Shown: positions 35,549 through 45,962, counted from the first letter of the stretch. The stretch is 64,000 nt of DNA from Sphingomonas cavernae (GCF_003590775.1 NZ_QYUM01000002.1:868001-932000); one strand, 5' to 3'. A program made the numbers and translations. The notes: a model not told the origin generated them from the letters alone.

Positions 35549-36627
35549 CGCCCCAACCAGCCCATGTCGTCTTTCACATCGGGATCGTTGCTGCAGATGT
35601 CGACAAGCGCCTCCCACTGGTCGCGCGTGAGCGCCGGGCGATATTGCGCGTTCCTGGCTGCGCTGTCCGCAAACAGCCGCTCGCGGTCGCCGGAAAGCGG
35701 GTGGCTCGACAGATAATTGAGCGCGACGCTCGCCTGTCCGAGCTTCTTTTCCATCACGCCCAGCCGCGCAAAGAAGCCCGCGGTCGCGGCAGGCGAGATC
35801 TGCGCGCGCTTCATCGCGGCGATCGAGGCATCGTCCGCCGCTCGCTCGGCCTCGCGCGAATAGGTGGCGGAGAGAAGCGCGTTGAAATAGCCGCCCGCAT
35901 CGCCGCTCATGCCGCCAAGGATCACGCTCAGCCCCGCCTGGCGGAGCAACGCCTGCATCACGTCGCGGTTCTGGACATGGCCGATCTCATGGCCAAGCAC
36001 GCCGGCGACCTCGTCGGCCGAATTGGCCTCCTTGAGCAACTGGTCGAAGATCACGATCTTGCCGCCGGGCAGCGCGACCGCGTTGACCATCGGCACCTTG
36101 GCGACACGGACCTCGAGCGGCAGCCGCTTCGGATTGAGCTGGCGCGTCAGCGCGTCGAGCGCGGCCTGCCCACCCGGACCGTTGCAGAAACGCCCCCCGA
36201 AATCGCCGACAATGGCATCGCCCAGCTTTTTCTCGAAGCTCGGCGGCACGTGTGGCGCGATCCAGCGCGGCGCGCTCATCACTGCAAACACCACCGTTGC
36301 GGCGATGGCGAGGAAGATCGCCGAGGCACGGACCAGCCCTATCCGGTCGATGAAGCCGCCATAGCGTTCCGGCTGTGGCAGACGCCGGGCGATTTCCTCG
36401 GGGATTGCGCCACCAAGACCGAGCCGCCAGCCCGGCCGCTCCTTCAGGCCATAGACTGCCTCGCCGCCCGACGTGCCGCGCGCGACAAGTGCGTCCCAGC
36501 CGATCGGGCCGTCACTGCCCCGCTCGTCGACCAAGGTGAAGCCCGCATCGTCGGCAATCAGCCGGGGCGTGCGCCTGAGCCCGGATTCACCATCATAGTG
36601 CCAGAGCGTGAACGGCTGCTCCACCAC
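35545..36627 (-). CDS. M48-family membrane metallopeptidase
   Basis: The 360-residue protein has a short N-terminal cytoplasmic domain, one membrane helix (about 100-118) and a zinc protease domain with HEIGH (His213, Glu214, His217) and the downstream SREAERAAD (third ligand Glu261). M48 enzymes include BepA and HtpX, which clear misfolded envelope proteins. It starts with GTG at 36627 (a second GTG follows) and lies 3 bases after the YjgN-like gene, a common pairing. Confidence 0.9.
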   Translation of the reverse strand: MVEQPFTLWHYDGESGLRRTPRLIADDAGFTLVDERGSDGPIGWDALVARGTSGGEAVYGLKERPGWRLGLGGAIPEEIARRLPQPERYGGFIDRIGLVRASAIFLAIAATVVFAVMSAPRWIAPHVPPSFEKKLGDAIVGDFGGRFCNGPGGQAALDALTRQLNPKRLPLEVRVAKVPMVNAVALPGGKIVIFDQLLKEANSADEVAGVLGHEIGHVQNRDVMQALLRQAGLSVILGGMSGDAGGYFNALLSATYSREAERAADDASIAAMKRAQISPAATAGFFARLGVMEKKLGQASVALNYLSSHPLSGDRERLFADSAARNAQYRPALTRDQWEALVDICSNDPDVKDDMGWLGR

Positions 36628-36630
36628 GCG

Positions 36631-37698
36631 TCAGATCGCCCCGACATCGAACGCATCCAGCAGCCCTTCACCCTGCCCCGGCGTGCGCGTGATCGACTGG
36701 GTCAGCGCCGCGACGTCAATCTCGCCGCCCGCCTCCATATGACGGACGAAGAAGCTCCAGTTGCGGTAACCCAGAAAGGCGATGCCGATCCCGAGCGTCA
36801 CGACGACGAGCCCGATATTGCCGAGGAAGAGCTTGATCCAGTCCTTGGTCCGCGCGGTGAACTCGAAGTCGAGCGTGGTGAGGCGCAGCGACCCCACAGC
36901 CTCGCGCATGAAGGCGGCGTAATAGGCAAGGATGATGAGCGGAAAGATCAGATAGATTGCCGCGATGAAGGCGAATACCGTCACCATCGCGCCGGCACCA
37001 GGGTCGCCATCGCCCGTCCCCATCGTCATCATCACGGGGATCATCGCGATCAGGCCGCCAAACAGCACAATGAAGGGCGCGGCATAGCACAGGATGTAAC
37101 GCCACATGATCTTGCCGAAATCGGCATCGGCCGAAAATTCATAGCCGCCAAAGCTCATCTTGCCCCAACGCTCGTTCCACAGGCTGCACATCGCCCAGGG
37201 AATCATCAGCCCCGCGGCGAGAAAGCCGACCGCCTGCTTCCACACGCTCGACCAGCCATAGCCGAAGCCCTGATCGTCGCTGCCGCCACGAATACCGCGC
37301 CACCAGCTTCGGCTGAGGCGGTATCGCAATGCCCGGAAGCGCGCGAGACCATAGAGATAGAGAAAAAAGACATAGATGCCGAGCGTGATGATGATCGCGG
37401 CCGCTGCATAGCCGCGCAGGATCATTGCCTGCAGCCCGAACTGGATGAACAGCAGCGGCGCCAGCAACAGGCCGACGACGAGTACGAAACCGACGAACAG
37501 CTCCTTGCCCGTGCCTGTCCATTCGAGCCGGTCGTCGATGAATCGCGTCTGGCTCCAGAGGTACCGGCGCTCGCGCGTCGTCGCCCAGAAACGATAGAAT
37601 CCGAGCGTGACAATCGTCAGCAGCAGATTGGTGAGCGCAATCGGCGCGAATTCGCGCCAATTGCCCTCGAACGCGAATGCGCTGTCCTGTTCGTGCAT
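36631..37698 (-). CDS. YjgN-like (DUF898) membrane protein
   Basis: The 355-residue inner-membrane protein has about six to eight hydrophobic segments and the DUF898 landmarks FAFEGNWREF, TLGFYRFWATTRERRYLW, RFRALRYRLSRSWWRGIRGG and NRWF-like GYRNWSFF near the end. Function unknown. The ATG at 37698 has GGGGGG four bases upstream, while the first ATG at 37728 lacks a ribosome site. It is co-transcribed with the M48 peptidase. Confidence 0.87.
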   Translation of the reverse strand: MHEQDSAFAFEGNWREFAPIALTNLLLTIVTLGFYRFWATTRERRYLWSQTRFIDDRLEWTGTGKELFVGFVLVVGLLLAPLLFIQFGLQAMILRGYAAAAIIITLGIYVFFLYLYGLARFRALRYRLSRSWWRGIRGGSDDQGFGYGWSSVWKQAVGFLAAGLMIPWAMCSLWNERWGKMSFGGYEFSADADFGKIMWRYILCYAAPFIVLFGGLIAMIPVMMTMGTGDGDPGAGAMVTVFAFIAAIYLIFPLIILAYYAAFMREAVGSLRLTTLDFEFTARTKDWIKLFLGNIGLVVVTLGIGIAFLGYRNWSFFVRHMEAGGEIDVAALTQSITRTPGQGEGLLDAFDVGAI

Positions 37699-37778
37699 CA
37701 AGCCCCCCAGCTTTGCCTTGTCATTCACAGGGTTGGCATTGTTGGGGGGAGCGGGTCAATGTCTTTGGGGCGAAGCGC

Positions 37779-38033
37779 TCAGATCACCCATTCGATCGAC
37801 CGCATCTCGATATTGGCCTCGCGCTTCGCGGCGCGCTTGGCGACCATGAGGTCGTAAAGCCGCTTGACCGTGCCGCTGCCTGTGGTGACGAACATCCGCG
37901 GCACAATGGCATGGAGGACGCAGGCCACTCCGCCCACGATCATCGCAACGCCAAAGCCGCCGGCCGCGCGGAAATGCTCGCCATAGCTTTCGCCGACTTC
38001 TTCGGGATGTTCGAGAAAGAGTTTACGCAGCAC
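37779..38033 (-). CDS. DUF6356 family protein
   Basis: The 84-residue protein contains LFLEHPEEVGESYGEHF, GFGVAMIVGGVACVLHAIVP (one membrane-like segment) and GSGTVKRLYDLM. This is the DUF6356 pattern common in sphingomonads. Function unknown; probably a small inner-membrane protein. GTG at 38033 is the start. It is divergent from thrS. Confidence 0.78.
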   Translation of the reverse strand: MLRKLFLEHPEEVGESYGEHFRAAGGFGVAMIVGGVACVLHAIVPRMFVTTGSGTVKRLYDLMVAKRAAKREANIEMRSIEWVI

Positions 38034-38179
38034 GCCTGTCAGTCCTTGTCTTGTGGGTTGGCGCAGCGAATATCATCAATTGCGCGGCATTGCATCCACC
38101 GCTTGCCCTTGAACGGGCCTTGCGGGCATAAGCCGCGCGCAATCCTGCCCGCTTGTCTGACGAAGAGAACGCCAAAGCC

Positions 38180-40180
38180 ATGTCCGAGATGTTCAAGATC
38201 ACGCTGCCCGACGGATCCGTCCGAGAGGTTGCGCCCGGGACTACCCCGGCGGACATCGCGGCCGCAATCGGCCCCGGGCTCGCCAAGGCCGCGCTCGCCG
38301 CCAGGGTCGATGGCGAGGTGCGCGATCTTAATCGTCCGCTCGAGGGCGATACCAAGCTCGCGCTTATTACCGCCAGGGACGAGGCGGACGCGCTCGAGCT
38401 TGCGCGGCACGACTTTGCGCATGTGCTCGCCGAGGCGGTGCAAGCGCTGTTCCCCGGCACGCAGATTACCTTCGGTCCGGCAACCGAGGATGGCTTTTAT
38501 TACGATTTCGCGCCCAAGGACTGGCCCTTCACCGAAGAGGATCTGCCCGCGATCGAGGAGGCGATGCGCAAGATCATCGCCGCCGACAAGCCGCTCGTCC
38601 GCGAGGTCTGGTCGCGCAACGACCTGATCGCGCGCTGGCAGGCCGAGGGTGAGAGTTTCAAAGCCGAATGGGCGGCCGAGCTGCCCGAGGGTGAGGAATT
38701 GTCGGTCTACTGGTCGGGTAAGGACTGGCTCGACATGTGCCGTGGCCCGCATCTGCCCTCGACGGGCAAGCTCGACCCGCAGGCGTTCAAGCTGACGCGC
38801 GTCTCTGGCGCCTATTGGCGCGGCGACCAGAAGAACGCGATGCTTTCGCGCATCTACGGAACCGGTTGGCTCAACAAGAAGCAGCTCGACGCGCATCTGC
38901 ATCGGCTGGAGGAAGCCGGCAAGCGCGACCACCGCAAGCTGGGGCAGGAGATGGACCTGTTCCACCTCCAGCAGGAAGCGCATGGCAGCGTCTTCTGGCA
39001 CCCCAAGGGCTATATGATCTGGCGCGAGCTGGAGGCCTATATGCGCCGCGCGATCGACGGCGCGGGCTATCGCGAAGTCAAGACGCCGCAGGTGATGGAC
39101 GCGCGCCAATGGGAACAGTCGGGCCATTGGGGCAAGTATCGCGAAAACATGTTCGTCATCCCCGACGAGGTGCCGAACACCGAGGATGACGGCCCGATCA
39201 TCTCGAACGATGCCGACTGGATGGCGCTGAAGCCGATGAACTGCCCGGCGCATGTGTTGATCTTCCGCCAGGGCATCAAATCCTATCGCGATCTCCCCTT
39301 GCGGCTATACGAGAATGGCTGCTGCCACAGGAACGAGCCGCATGGCGCGCTCCACGGGCTGATGCGCGTGCGTCAGTTCACGCAGGACGACGCGCATATC
39401 TTCTGCCGCGAGGACCAGATCGTCGCCGAGGTGCGCGCCTTTTGCGAGCTCGCCGACCGGATCTATCGCGACCTGGGCTTCGAAGGCTATTCGATCAAGC
39501 TCGCGCTGCGCCCCGACAAGCGCTTCGGCACCGAGGAGATGTGGGACAAGGCCGAGGAGGAACTGCGCAACGCCGTCGCCGCCGCTGGCCTGAACACGCC
39601 CGAATATGGCTGGGAAGAGCTGCCGGGTGAGGGCGCCTTCTATGCGCCCAAGCTCGAATGGCACCTGACCGACGCGATCGGGCGGACTTGGCAGGTCGGG
39701 ACAATTCAGTCCGATCGCGTGCTGCCCGAGCGGCTTGACGCGAGCTATGTCGCCGAGGATGGCGAGCGCCACCGCCCGGTGATGCTCCACCGTGCGATCT
39801 TCGGTTCCTATGAACGCTTCATCGGCATCCTGATCGAGCATTTCGCGGGCAAGCTGCCCGTTTGGCTCGCGCCCGTGCAGGCGGTGGTGGCAACCATCGT
39901 CTCCGACGCCGACGATTATGCGCACGAAGCGGTGGCGAAGCTCAAGGCAGCGGGCATCCGCGTCGAGAGCGACCTTCGCAACGAGAAGATCAACTACAAG
40001 GTGCGCGAGCATTCGCTGGCGAAGGTTCCGCACCTGCTCGTGGTCGGTAAGCGCGAAGCCGAGGAGGGCACCGTCGCGATCCGCACGCTCGGCGCCGAGG
40101 GACAACGGATGATGCCGCTGGACGAAGCAATCGCGATGCTGACCGCCGAGGCGACACCCCCGGATCTGCGCAACGCATGA
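38180..40180 (+). CDS. thrS: Threonyl-tRNA synthetase
   Basis: The 666-residue class II synthetase has TGS and editing domains ([16 protein letters not shown] with the editing His), then catalytic motifs. Zinc ligands are in [10 protein letters not shown] (Cys) and later His residues; [23 protein letters not shown] holds motif 2. The C-terminal anticodon-binding domain begins near [11 protein letters not shown]. It charges tRNA-Thr in the cytoplasm. ATG 38180 is used; a TTG at 38153 also lies in frame. Its stop overlaps the AraC gene start (ATGA). Confidence 0.96.
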   Translation: MSEMFKITLPDGSVREVAPGTTPADIAAAIGPGLAKAALAARVDGEVRDLNRPLEGDTKLALITARDEADALELARHDFAHVLAEAVQALFPGTQITFGPATEDGFYYDFAPKDWPFTEEDLPAIEEAMRKIIAADKPLVREVWSRNDLIARWQAEGESFKAEWAAELPEGEELSVYWSGKDWLDMCRGPHLPSTGKLDPQAFKLTRVSGAYWRGDQKNAMLSRIYGTGWLNKKQLDAHLHRLEEAGKRDHRKLGQEMDLFHLQQEAHGSVFWHPKGYMIWRELEAYMRRAIDGAGYREVKTPQVMDARQWEQSGHWGKYRENMFVIPDEVPNTEDDGPIISNDADWMALKPMNCPAHVLIFRQGIKSYRDLPLRLYENGCCHRNEPHGALHGLMRVRQFTQDDAHIFCREDQIVAEVRAFCELADRIYRDLGFEGYSIKLALRPDKRFGTEEMWDKAEEELRNAVAAAGLNTPEYGWEELPGEGAFYAPKLEWHLTDAIGRTWQVGTIQSDRVLPERLDASYVAEDGERHRPVMLHRAIFGSYERFIGILIEHFAGKLPVWLAPVQAVVATIVSDADDYAHEAVAKLKAAGIRVESDLRNEKINYKVREHSLAKVPHLLVVGKREAEEGTVAIRTLGAEGQRMMPLDEAIAMLTAEATPPDLRNA

Positions 40181-40899
40181 GCACGGGTAGCGCCGGATAT
40201 GTCGGCGTTGCCCGATACGGCGCTGCTAACAACATGGCGCGGCACCAGCACGCAGCGCCCTATGTCGCGCTGGTCTTGCAAGGCGGCTATGTAGAAGCCG
40301 GCGACATCGGCCGGGTCCGCGTGCACCCCGGCGACATGCTGATCCACGGCCGCTTCGAGGCGCATCAGGACCATTTTGCGCCCGGCAACACGCACGTGCT
40401 CAATTTACCGATGACGGGCGCGATCGGGTCACGCGTCGGTCGTGTCGCCGACGCGGACGCGATCGTGGTGCTGGCCGAACGCGATGTGGGCGCAGCGACG
40501 GCGCTGGCACTCGACAGCTTTCAGCCGGCCGACAATGCCTTGTTCGACTGGCCCGACCTGCTCGCCGGTGCATTGCGCGAAGATCGCGTTACCAATCTTG
40601 CGGAATGGGCGGAGCAAACGGGTATCGCGCGCACCTCGCTCAGCCGTGGTTTCGCGCTCGCCTATGGCGTATCCCCGCAACGTTACCGTGCCGAAGTGCG
40701 CGCGCGGCGGGCGGCTGAAGCCGTCATCGATTCTGCACAACCGCTGGCGGCGATCGCGATTGATTTCGGCTTTTCCGACCAGGCGCACATGACGCGAGCC
40801 GTGGCCCAGCTCACCGGGCTTCCTCCCGCTACCCTCAGACGCAGGGGAAGGGCGGGTCATGTCACATCCGTTCAAGACGGGTGCGACGCTGCCGACTAA
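40177..40899 (+). CDS. AraC-family regulator
   Basis: The 240-residue protein has an N-terminal cupin-like half ([35 protein letters not shown]) and a C-terminal AraC helix-turn-helix half ([44 protein letters not shown]). The cupin His residues suggest a metal or small-ligand sensor. It is coupled to thrS by a 4-base overlap and probably governs the neighbouring secreted protein gene, which begins 10 bases after its stop. Confidence 0.86.
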   Translation: MSTGSAGYVGVARYGAANNMARHQHAAPYVALVLQGGYVEAGDIGRVRVHPGDMLIHGRFEAHQDHFAPGNTHVLNLPMTGAIGSRVGRVADADAIVVLAERDVGAATALALDSFQPADNALFDWPDLLAGALREDRVTNLAEWAEQTGIARTSLSRGFALAYGVSPQRYRAEVRARRAAEAVIDSAQPLAAIAIDFGFSDQAHMTRAVAQLTGLPPATLRRRGRAGHVTSVQDGCDAAD

Positions 40900-40909
40900 T
40901 CTGGCAGGC

Positions 40910-42088
40910 ATGAATCGACGCCATTTTCTGTCCACCGCCGCTGCCTCGCTGGCGGCTGCTACGATCAACCCCAATATCGCGCTTGCCGCGGACGCGCCCG
41001 CCAAGCCCGTGCGGACACGCTGGAACGTGCGCGGCTCGGCGGGCTTCGACGCGATCAGCTTTCTGGGGCCGCTTTCAGGCGACGAATTTTATGCCAAGCA
41101 TTATGCCGCCGAGATCGCTGGCTTCTCGCCGCGTCTGTCCAAGGGCACAACGGAACAGATCAAGGCGCTAAAGGACGAGGCAAAGGCCAGCGACATCATG
41201 TTGACGCCGTTTCTCGACGTGATCTTTTCAAGCGGGCAGGACGCCGACATCCCCACGCTCATCCGTGCGATCGACGGTGGCGAAATGCTGCTCAGAAAGC
41301 CTTTTGAGGCCAGCCCCTATTGGGATCAGAAAGAGTGGGCGTGGTTCATGGGGGCGCGCGCACGGCTGCGTGCGTCGCTCGTCGCGCTCGACACCGCGAA
41401 GTTTACGGATTTTCGCCGCGACGTCTTTGCCGCGACCGAAGAAAGGCGGCTTGCGCATTTGCGCAGCTTTCTCGGCAGATATGATGTCATCACCGAGCAG
41501 GAACGGATCACCGGCCGCGCCTTCGAATCGCAAATCGACGTCGTCGTGCTGCATTTCTGCAAGCCGCACGGAATCAAGGTGCTGGGGCAGCAATTCCTCG
41601 CCGCGGCCGATTACGACGACAACACGCTCGTCTTCATGGCCGCGCACGAGATGATGCACCCCCCGATCCCGATGGACGGGCACGTGGCGAAGAAGGCAAT
41701 CGCGCTGATCGAGGCCGATCCGCTGCTGATGCGCGCAATCAGGGAGCATAATCCGAGCTTCGGCTACACAACGCCTGAGGGCATGTTCAACGAGGATCTG
41801 GTGCAGGCGCTCGACCAGATCATCTGCGAGCGGCTCGGTGTCGCGCGCTCGGCGGCACGGCGCTGGACGCGCGCCGATGACGGCATGCACATCATGGCCG
41901 CGGGCCTATACGGCCTGCTGATGCGCGACGGTTATCCCGCCCGCGGCGGCAATATCGAGCAGTGGCTCGACACGGCGATCGACAGGGGCTGGCTTGCCCC
42001 CGCGTCGCTCCACGCATCGGCGGCAACGGTGATGGGACGCCCGGCCGACAGGCTGTGGCCGGTACCGCCGGGGTCCATGATCGCGTGA
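40910..42088 (+). CDS. Tat-type secreted protein with HEXXH motif, family not recognised
   Basis: The 392-residue protein starts MNRRHFLSTAAASLAAATIN, a twin-arginine-like signal ending near ALAAD. The mature domain contains AAHEMMHPP, matching the zinc-peptidase HEXXH signature, and a following acidic helix (FNEDLVQALDQII). No family name could be given from sequence alone. The frame continues upstream to 40859, but the signal begins at ATG 40910. It follows the AraC gene closely, suggesting joint expression or regulation. Confidence 0.72.
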   Translation: MNRRHFLSTAAASLAAATINPNIALAADAPAKPVRTRWNVRGSAGFDAISFLGPLSGDEFYAKHYAAEIAGFSPRLSKGTTEQIKALKDEAKASDIMLTPFLDVIFSSGQDADIPTLIRAIDGGEMLLRKPFEASPYWDQKEWAWFMGARARLRASLVALDTAKFTDFRRDVFAATEERRLAHLRSFLGRYDVITEQERITGRAFESQIDVVVLHFCKPHGIKVLGQQFLAAADYDDNTLVFMAAHEMMHPPIPMDGHVAKKAIALIEADPLLMRAIREHNPSFGYTTPEGMFNEDLVQALDQIICERLGVARSAARRWTRADDGMHIMAAGLYGLLMRDGYPARGGNIEQWLDTAIDRGWLAPASLHASAATVMGRPADRLWPVPPGSMIA

Positions 42089-42195
42089 ACGGGGTGCAGC
42101 CAATCCGCCACGCTGTGGCGGAAATCGGACAGCGATTGCCGCACGCCCCTTTTCTTGGGGCTGCGGAATCGCTAAATGGCGCGCGAAGCCACGAC

Positions 42196-42211
42196 AGGAG
42201 ACACTGCTATA
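42196..42211 (+). promoter_or_regulatory. Shine-Dalgarno and AUA start of infC
   Basis: AGGAG (42196-42200) stands 8 bases before an in-frame ATA (42209-42211). The first ATG in frame, 42221, is 20 bases from AGGAG and has no other ribosome site. infC starts with a rare codon (AUU in E. coli) are part of its self-control, which supports the AUA reading. Confidence 0.6.
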
Positions 42212-42757
42212 CGTCCGCCCATGACCAGGCGCCCGCTTGCGCCCCAGATGCCAAATAACGGCCCACGCTATAACGAATTCATCAACTCGCCCAAAGTTCG
42301 CGTGATCGACGAGAACGGTGAGAATCTGGGCGTGATGTATACGCGGGAAGCGATGGAGCAGGCGCAGGAAATCGGCCTCGATCTGGTCGAAGTGTCCCCC
42401 AACGCCGATCCGCCGGTCGCCAAGTTCCTCGATGTGGGCAAGTACAAGTACGAGGCCCAGAAAAAGGCGAACGCCGCGCGCAAGACGCAGAAGACGCAGG
42501 AGATCAAGGAGATCAAGATGCGTCCGAACATCGACGATCATGACTATGATACGAAGATGAAGGCGATCCACAAATTCATCGGCGAGGGCGACAAGGTGAA
42601 AGTCACGTTGCGTTTTCGCGGCCGCGAACTTTCGCACGGCCAGCTTGGCATGGCGCTGCTCCAGCGCGTCCAGAATGACACCGCCGAGGACGCAAAAGTG
42701 GAGGCCTATCCGCGCATGGAAGGCCGTCAGATGCTGATGGTGTTGTCGCCCAAATAA
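42209..42757 (+). CDS. infC: Translation initiation factor IF-3
   Basis: The 182-residue protein (counting from AUA) has the IF-3 N-domain [21 protein letters not shown] and [26 protein letters not shown], the linker [15 protein letters not shown], and the C-domain [24 protein letters not shown] and [11 protein letters not shown]. It prevents premature joining of ribosomal subunits and checks the start codon. It is followed by a hairpin terminator. If ATG 42221 is used the protein is 178 residues. Confidence 0.93.
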   Translation: MRPPMTRRPLAPQMPNNGPRYNEFINSPKVRVIDENGENLGVMYTREAMEQAQEIGLDLVEVSPNADPPVAKFLDVGKYKYEAQKKANAARKTQKTQEIKEIKMRPNIDDHDYDTKMKAIHKFIGEGDKVKVTLRFRGRELSHGQLGMALLQRVQNDTAEDAKVEAYPRMEGRQMLMVLSPK

Positions 42758-43088
42758 GCGCGCGCGACTCAACAATACCAGCAACCCGAATCGAACGCGC
42801 CCGCCGCTCTATGCTGCGGGCGCGTTGTCGTTTTGGGACAATACCCGATCTTCAAAAAGCCAAATTGGCCCTTCGCGGCGCCGCACTGGTAGCTTCGGAC
42901 GTTTCGAAGCCTTTGCATTCCGTAGCGTCAGTTGCACTTAGCCACGCAACACTGTGACAAAAAGGCCGCAAAGGCGCAGAAAACTGCGGCTCATCGCCGA
43001 CGCGATATAGCGAGATGGCGCGGCAACCGTTACAAACGCAAAAAAATATCAAGACGGAAAAATTCGTCGGATCAGAGAGGAGAGCCTA
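42758..43088. other. Intergenic region between infC and the TonB receptor
   Basis: 331 bases. It contains the infC terminator (42794-42834) and, further down, a GCTTCG/CGAAGC hairpin (about 42893-42911) and a GCCGCA/TGCGGC hairpin (about 42964-42989). The last 60 bases are A-rich and end with a GGAG ribosome site for the receptor gene. No gene is supported. Confidence 0.6.
42794..42834 (+). terminator. Terminator after infC
   Basis: A perfect 11-bp stem AACGCGCCCGC / GCGGGCGCGTT with an 11-nt loop is followed by GTCGTTTT, 36 bases after the infC stop. Confidence 0.85.
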
Positions 43089-45944
43089 ATGCCCAAGACC
43101 CCTTGGCTGCTGTCGGTTGCATGTCTTGCGATCGCAACACCCGTTTTTGCCCAGGACACGACGCAGCAAACAGCCGACCAGCCAGCACCCACCTCCGTCG
43201 ATACCGGTGAGATCATCGTGACGGCGCAGGGACGTGCGCAGGCGCTTTCCGACGTTCCGCTGGCGGTCTCCGCAGTCACCGCCGAATCGCTCGCCAATAC
43301 GGGCGCCAACGACATCCGTCAGCTCAACCAGATCGCGCCCTCGCTGCTCGTTTCATCGACCGGCAGCGAAGCCAATGGCTCGGCACGTATCCGCGGCATC
43401 GGCACCGTGGGCGACAACCCCGGCCTTGAAAGCTCGGTCGCCGTGTTCATCGACGGCGTCTACCGCTCGCGCTCGGGCATCGGCCTCAACGAGCTGGGCG
43501 AGATCGACCGCGTCGAAGTGTTGCGCGGGCCGCAGGGAACGCTGTTCGGGCGAAACGCCTCGGCAGGCCTGATCAACATCGTCTCGAAAAGCCCGAGCTT
43601 CGACTTCGGTGCCAATGTCGAGGCGACTTACGGCAATTACGACTATTGGCGCCTCGCGGGCGGCGTCACCGGGCCGATCACCGATACGCTTGCGGCCCGG
43701 ATCGACGGGGTGTGGGTGCAGCGCGACGGATTCTATTACGATGCAGCCAATGACACCCGCGTCAACGATCGCGACCGCTACTTCGTGCGCGGTCAGTTGC
43801 TCTTCGAGCCCACGAGCGACCTCAGCGTTCGCGTCATTGGCGACTATACCAAGCGCGACGAGAAATGCTGCGGCGCGACCTATGTCGACAACAGCGTCAA
43901 TCCGTTCATCGGCAATCTCAACAACCCCGCGATCCCGCTCCAGCAGCCGGGCGCGGTGCCCGGCCGCACCAACGACTCGGGCAACAACATCATTAACGTG
44001 CTGACCGCGCTCGGGCAGGACATCAACGCACTCAATGCCGGCTATTCGCGCGAGCTCTCGGTCACGCCGGGGCGCAGCTATGGCGGCGAGACCGAGGACT
44101 ATGGCGCCTCGGTCGAGATCAACTGGGATTTCGGAAACGCGACGCTCACCTCAATCAGCGGGTACCGAAATTATTTCAGCAGCCAGGCGGGCGACATCGA
44201 CTACAGCAGCGTCGACATCCTTTATCGCGCCGACGACAACAATTCCTCGCGCAAGTTCGAGACCTTCAGCCAGGAGCTGCGACTCCAGGGAACCGCCTTC
44301 GACGACAAGCTCGACTGGCTCATCGGCGCCTATTACGCCGACGAGGACCTGACAGCGACGGACAATCTGCGCTTCGGCAACCAATATGGCCGGTTCGCGA
44401 CGTGCCGGATCGTGTCGCCGGGCGGGCTTTCGGCGCTCTACTCGCCGACCTCAAGCGCGTGCCTCGCGGCCCGGCCGCCGGTATTCGGCGCAGCATCGCC
44501 GTTGATCTATGCCGCGATGAACAATCTCGATAGCATCAACGACCGTGGCTCGACGCTTGACGTTTACAAGCAGAACAGCCGCAACTACGCCTTCTTCACG
44601 CACAACATCATCCACGTGACGTCCACGCTCGATGTCACGCTGGGGCTGCGCTACACCAACGAGCGCAAGAAGTTCGATGCGACCTTCGGCAATGACAACA
44701 CCGCCTGCGTCGCCAACCAGGCGTTGGTGGGGGCCTTCACCAACCCGAACGGCCCGGCGTTCAACCCGGCGCTGTTCGCGATCTCGCAGTCGATCCTCAA
44801 CCTCTCGTGCCAAGGCAACTCGACCGCCGAGCTCAATGGCGTCTCGATCAATGATCGGCGCAGTGAGGACGAGTTCACCGGCACCGCAGTGCTCTCGTGG
44901 AAGCCGACCGACGATCTGCTGCTCTACGGAAGCTATTCGCGTGGCTATAAGGCAGGCGGGTTCAACCTCGACCGCTCGGCGCTCAAGGCGCCGTCGGTCT
45001 CGTTCGCGAGCCTGGGCGGCGCGCAGGCGCTGGTGAGCGGTCTCCAGTTCGACCCCGAGATCGTCGACGCGTTCGAGATCGGCGCGAAATATGCGACCGG
45101 GCCGTTCAGCTTGAACGTCGCGGCGTTCCGCCAGGAGTTCAAGAATTTCCAGCTCAACACCTTCGACGGGACGGTGTTCATCGTCCAGAACGTCAACGGG
45201 TGCGGGCAGGACCTGGGCGGGGCGGACCGCGACCAGAGCTTCTTCCCGGGCTCGGCCAATTTCTTGAACCCTGTGATCGCGCCGGGCGCGGCATTCAACC
45301 TCAATCCGGCGCTGGGCACGGGCGCGTGCGCGGCCGACGACGTTGGCTATGGCGTGAGTTCGACCGGCGTCGAGATCGAGGCGTCGCTCGTCCCGGCGCG
45401 CGACCTGCGCGTCAATCTGGGCTTCACCTATGCCGAAACCAAGTATCGCAACAATCTGGTGGGCAACGAAAGCGGAGCGCCGCTCAGCCCCGCGCTCCGA
45501 ATGTTGCCGGGCGACAATCTCTCGAACGCGCCCGAGTTCGTGAGCACGGCCTCGCTCGCCTGGACACCGGAGATCGGCGGGTCGGGACTGTCGGGGCTCG
45601 TCTACATCGACTCGCGGATGACGGGCGACTTCAATACCGGCTCCGACCTGTTTCCCCAGAAGGAGCAGGACAGCTATGTCGTGGTGAACGCGCGCCTCGG
45701 CATCCGCGGCCCCGATGAGCGCTGGGCCGTCGAGTTCTGGGCGCAGAATCTGTTCAACGAGGATTATGCGCAGGTGGCGTTCAACTCACCCTTCCAGGCG
45801 GGTGGGTCGACCACACCGCCGTTCGCGCCGGGCTTCACTTTCGCACCATTCGTCGATCCGCAGTTCCCGGGCGGCCGGCAGATCTTCTCGCAGTTCCTCG
45901 CCGAACCGCGGACGTACGGCATCACGTTGCGCGGCAAGTTCTGA
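43089..45944 (+). CDS. TonB-dependent receptor
   Basis: The 951-residue protein has a signal peptide (PWLLSVACLAIATPVFAQ), a TonB box-like EIIVTAQGR and a plug domain (VPLAVSAVTAESL, SARIRGIGT, VAVFIDGVYRSR, RVEVLRGPQGTLFGRN, GLINIVSK). The 22-strand outer-membrane barrel ends YGITLRGKF. Such receptors import siderophores, vitamin B12, sugars or other large substrates using TonB energy; no ligand-processing genes are adjacent, so the cargo is unknown. GGAG precedes ATG 43089. A terminator follows. Confidence 0.94.
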   Translation: MPKTPWLLSVACLAIATPVFAQDTTQQTADQPAPTSVDTGEIIVTAQGRAQALSDVPLAVSAVTAESLANTGANDIRQLNQIAPSLLVSSTGSEANGSARIRGIGTVGDNPGLESSVAVFIDGVYRSRSGIGLNELGEIDRVEVLRGPQGTLFGRNASAGLINIVSKSPSFDFGANVEATYGNYDYWRLAGGVTGPITDTLAARIDGVWVQRDGFYYDAANDTRVNDRDRYFVRGQLLFEPTSDLSVRVIGDYTKRDEKCCGATYVDNSVNPFIGNLNNPAIPLQQPGAVPGRTNDSGNNIINVLTALGQDINALNAGYSRELSVTPGRSYGGETEDYGASVEINWDFGNATLTSISGYRNYFSSQAGDIDYSSVDILYRADDNNSSRKFETFSQELRLQGTAFDDKLDWLIGAYYADEDLTATDNLRFGNQYGRFATCRIVSPGGLSALYSPTSSACLAARPPVFGAASPLIYAAMNNLDSINDRGSTLDVYKQNSRNYAFFTHNIIHVTSTLDVTLGLRYTNERKKFDATFGNDNTACVANQALVGAFTNPNGPAFNPALFAISQSILNLSCQGNSTAELNGVSINDRRSEDEFTGTAVLSWKPTDDLLLYGSYSRGYKAGGFNLDRSALKAPSVSFASLGGAQALVSGLQFDPEIVDAFEIGAKYATGPFSLNVAAFRQEFKNFQLNTFDGTVFIVQNVNGCGQDLGGADRDQSFFPGSANFLNPVIAPGAAFNLNPALGTGACAADDVGYGVSSTGVEIEASLVPARDLRVNLGFTYAETKYRNNLVGNESGAPLSPALRMLPGDNLSNAPEFVSTASLAWTPEIGGSGLSGLVYIDSRMTGDFNTGSDLFPQKEQDSYVVVNARLGIRGPDERWAVEFWAQNLFNEDYAQVAFNSPFQAGGSTTPPFAPGFTFAPFVDPQFPGGRQIFSQFLAEPRTYGITLRGKF

Positions 45945-45962
45945 CACATATCAAAGTGTAAC

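Noticed and set aside
35644-37857. 737-codon plus-strand frame opposite the M48 and YjgN-like genes
   Set aside because: Charged low-complexity antisense translation; both minus-strand genes have family motifs and ribosome sites.
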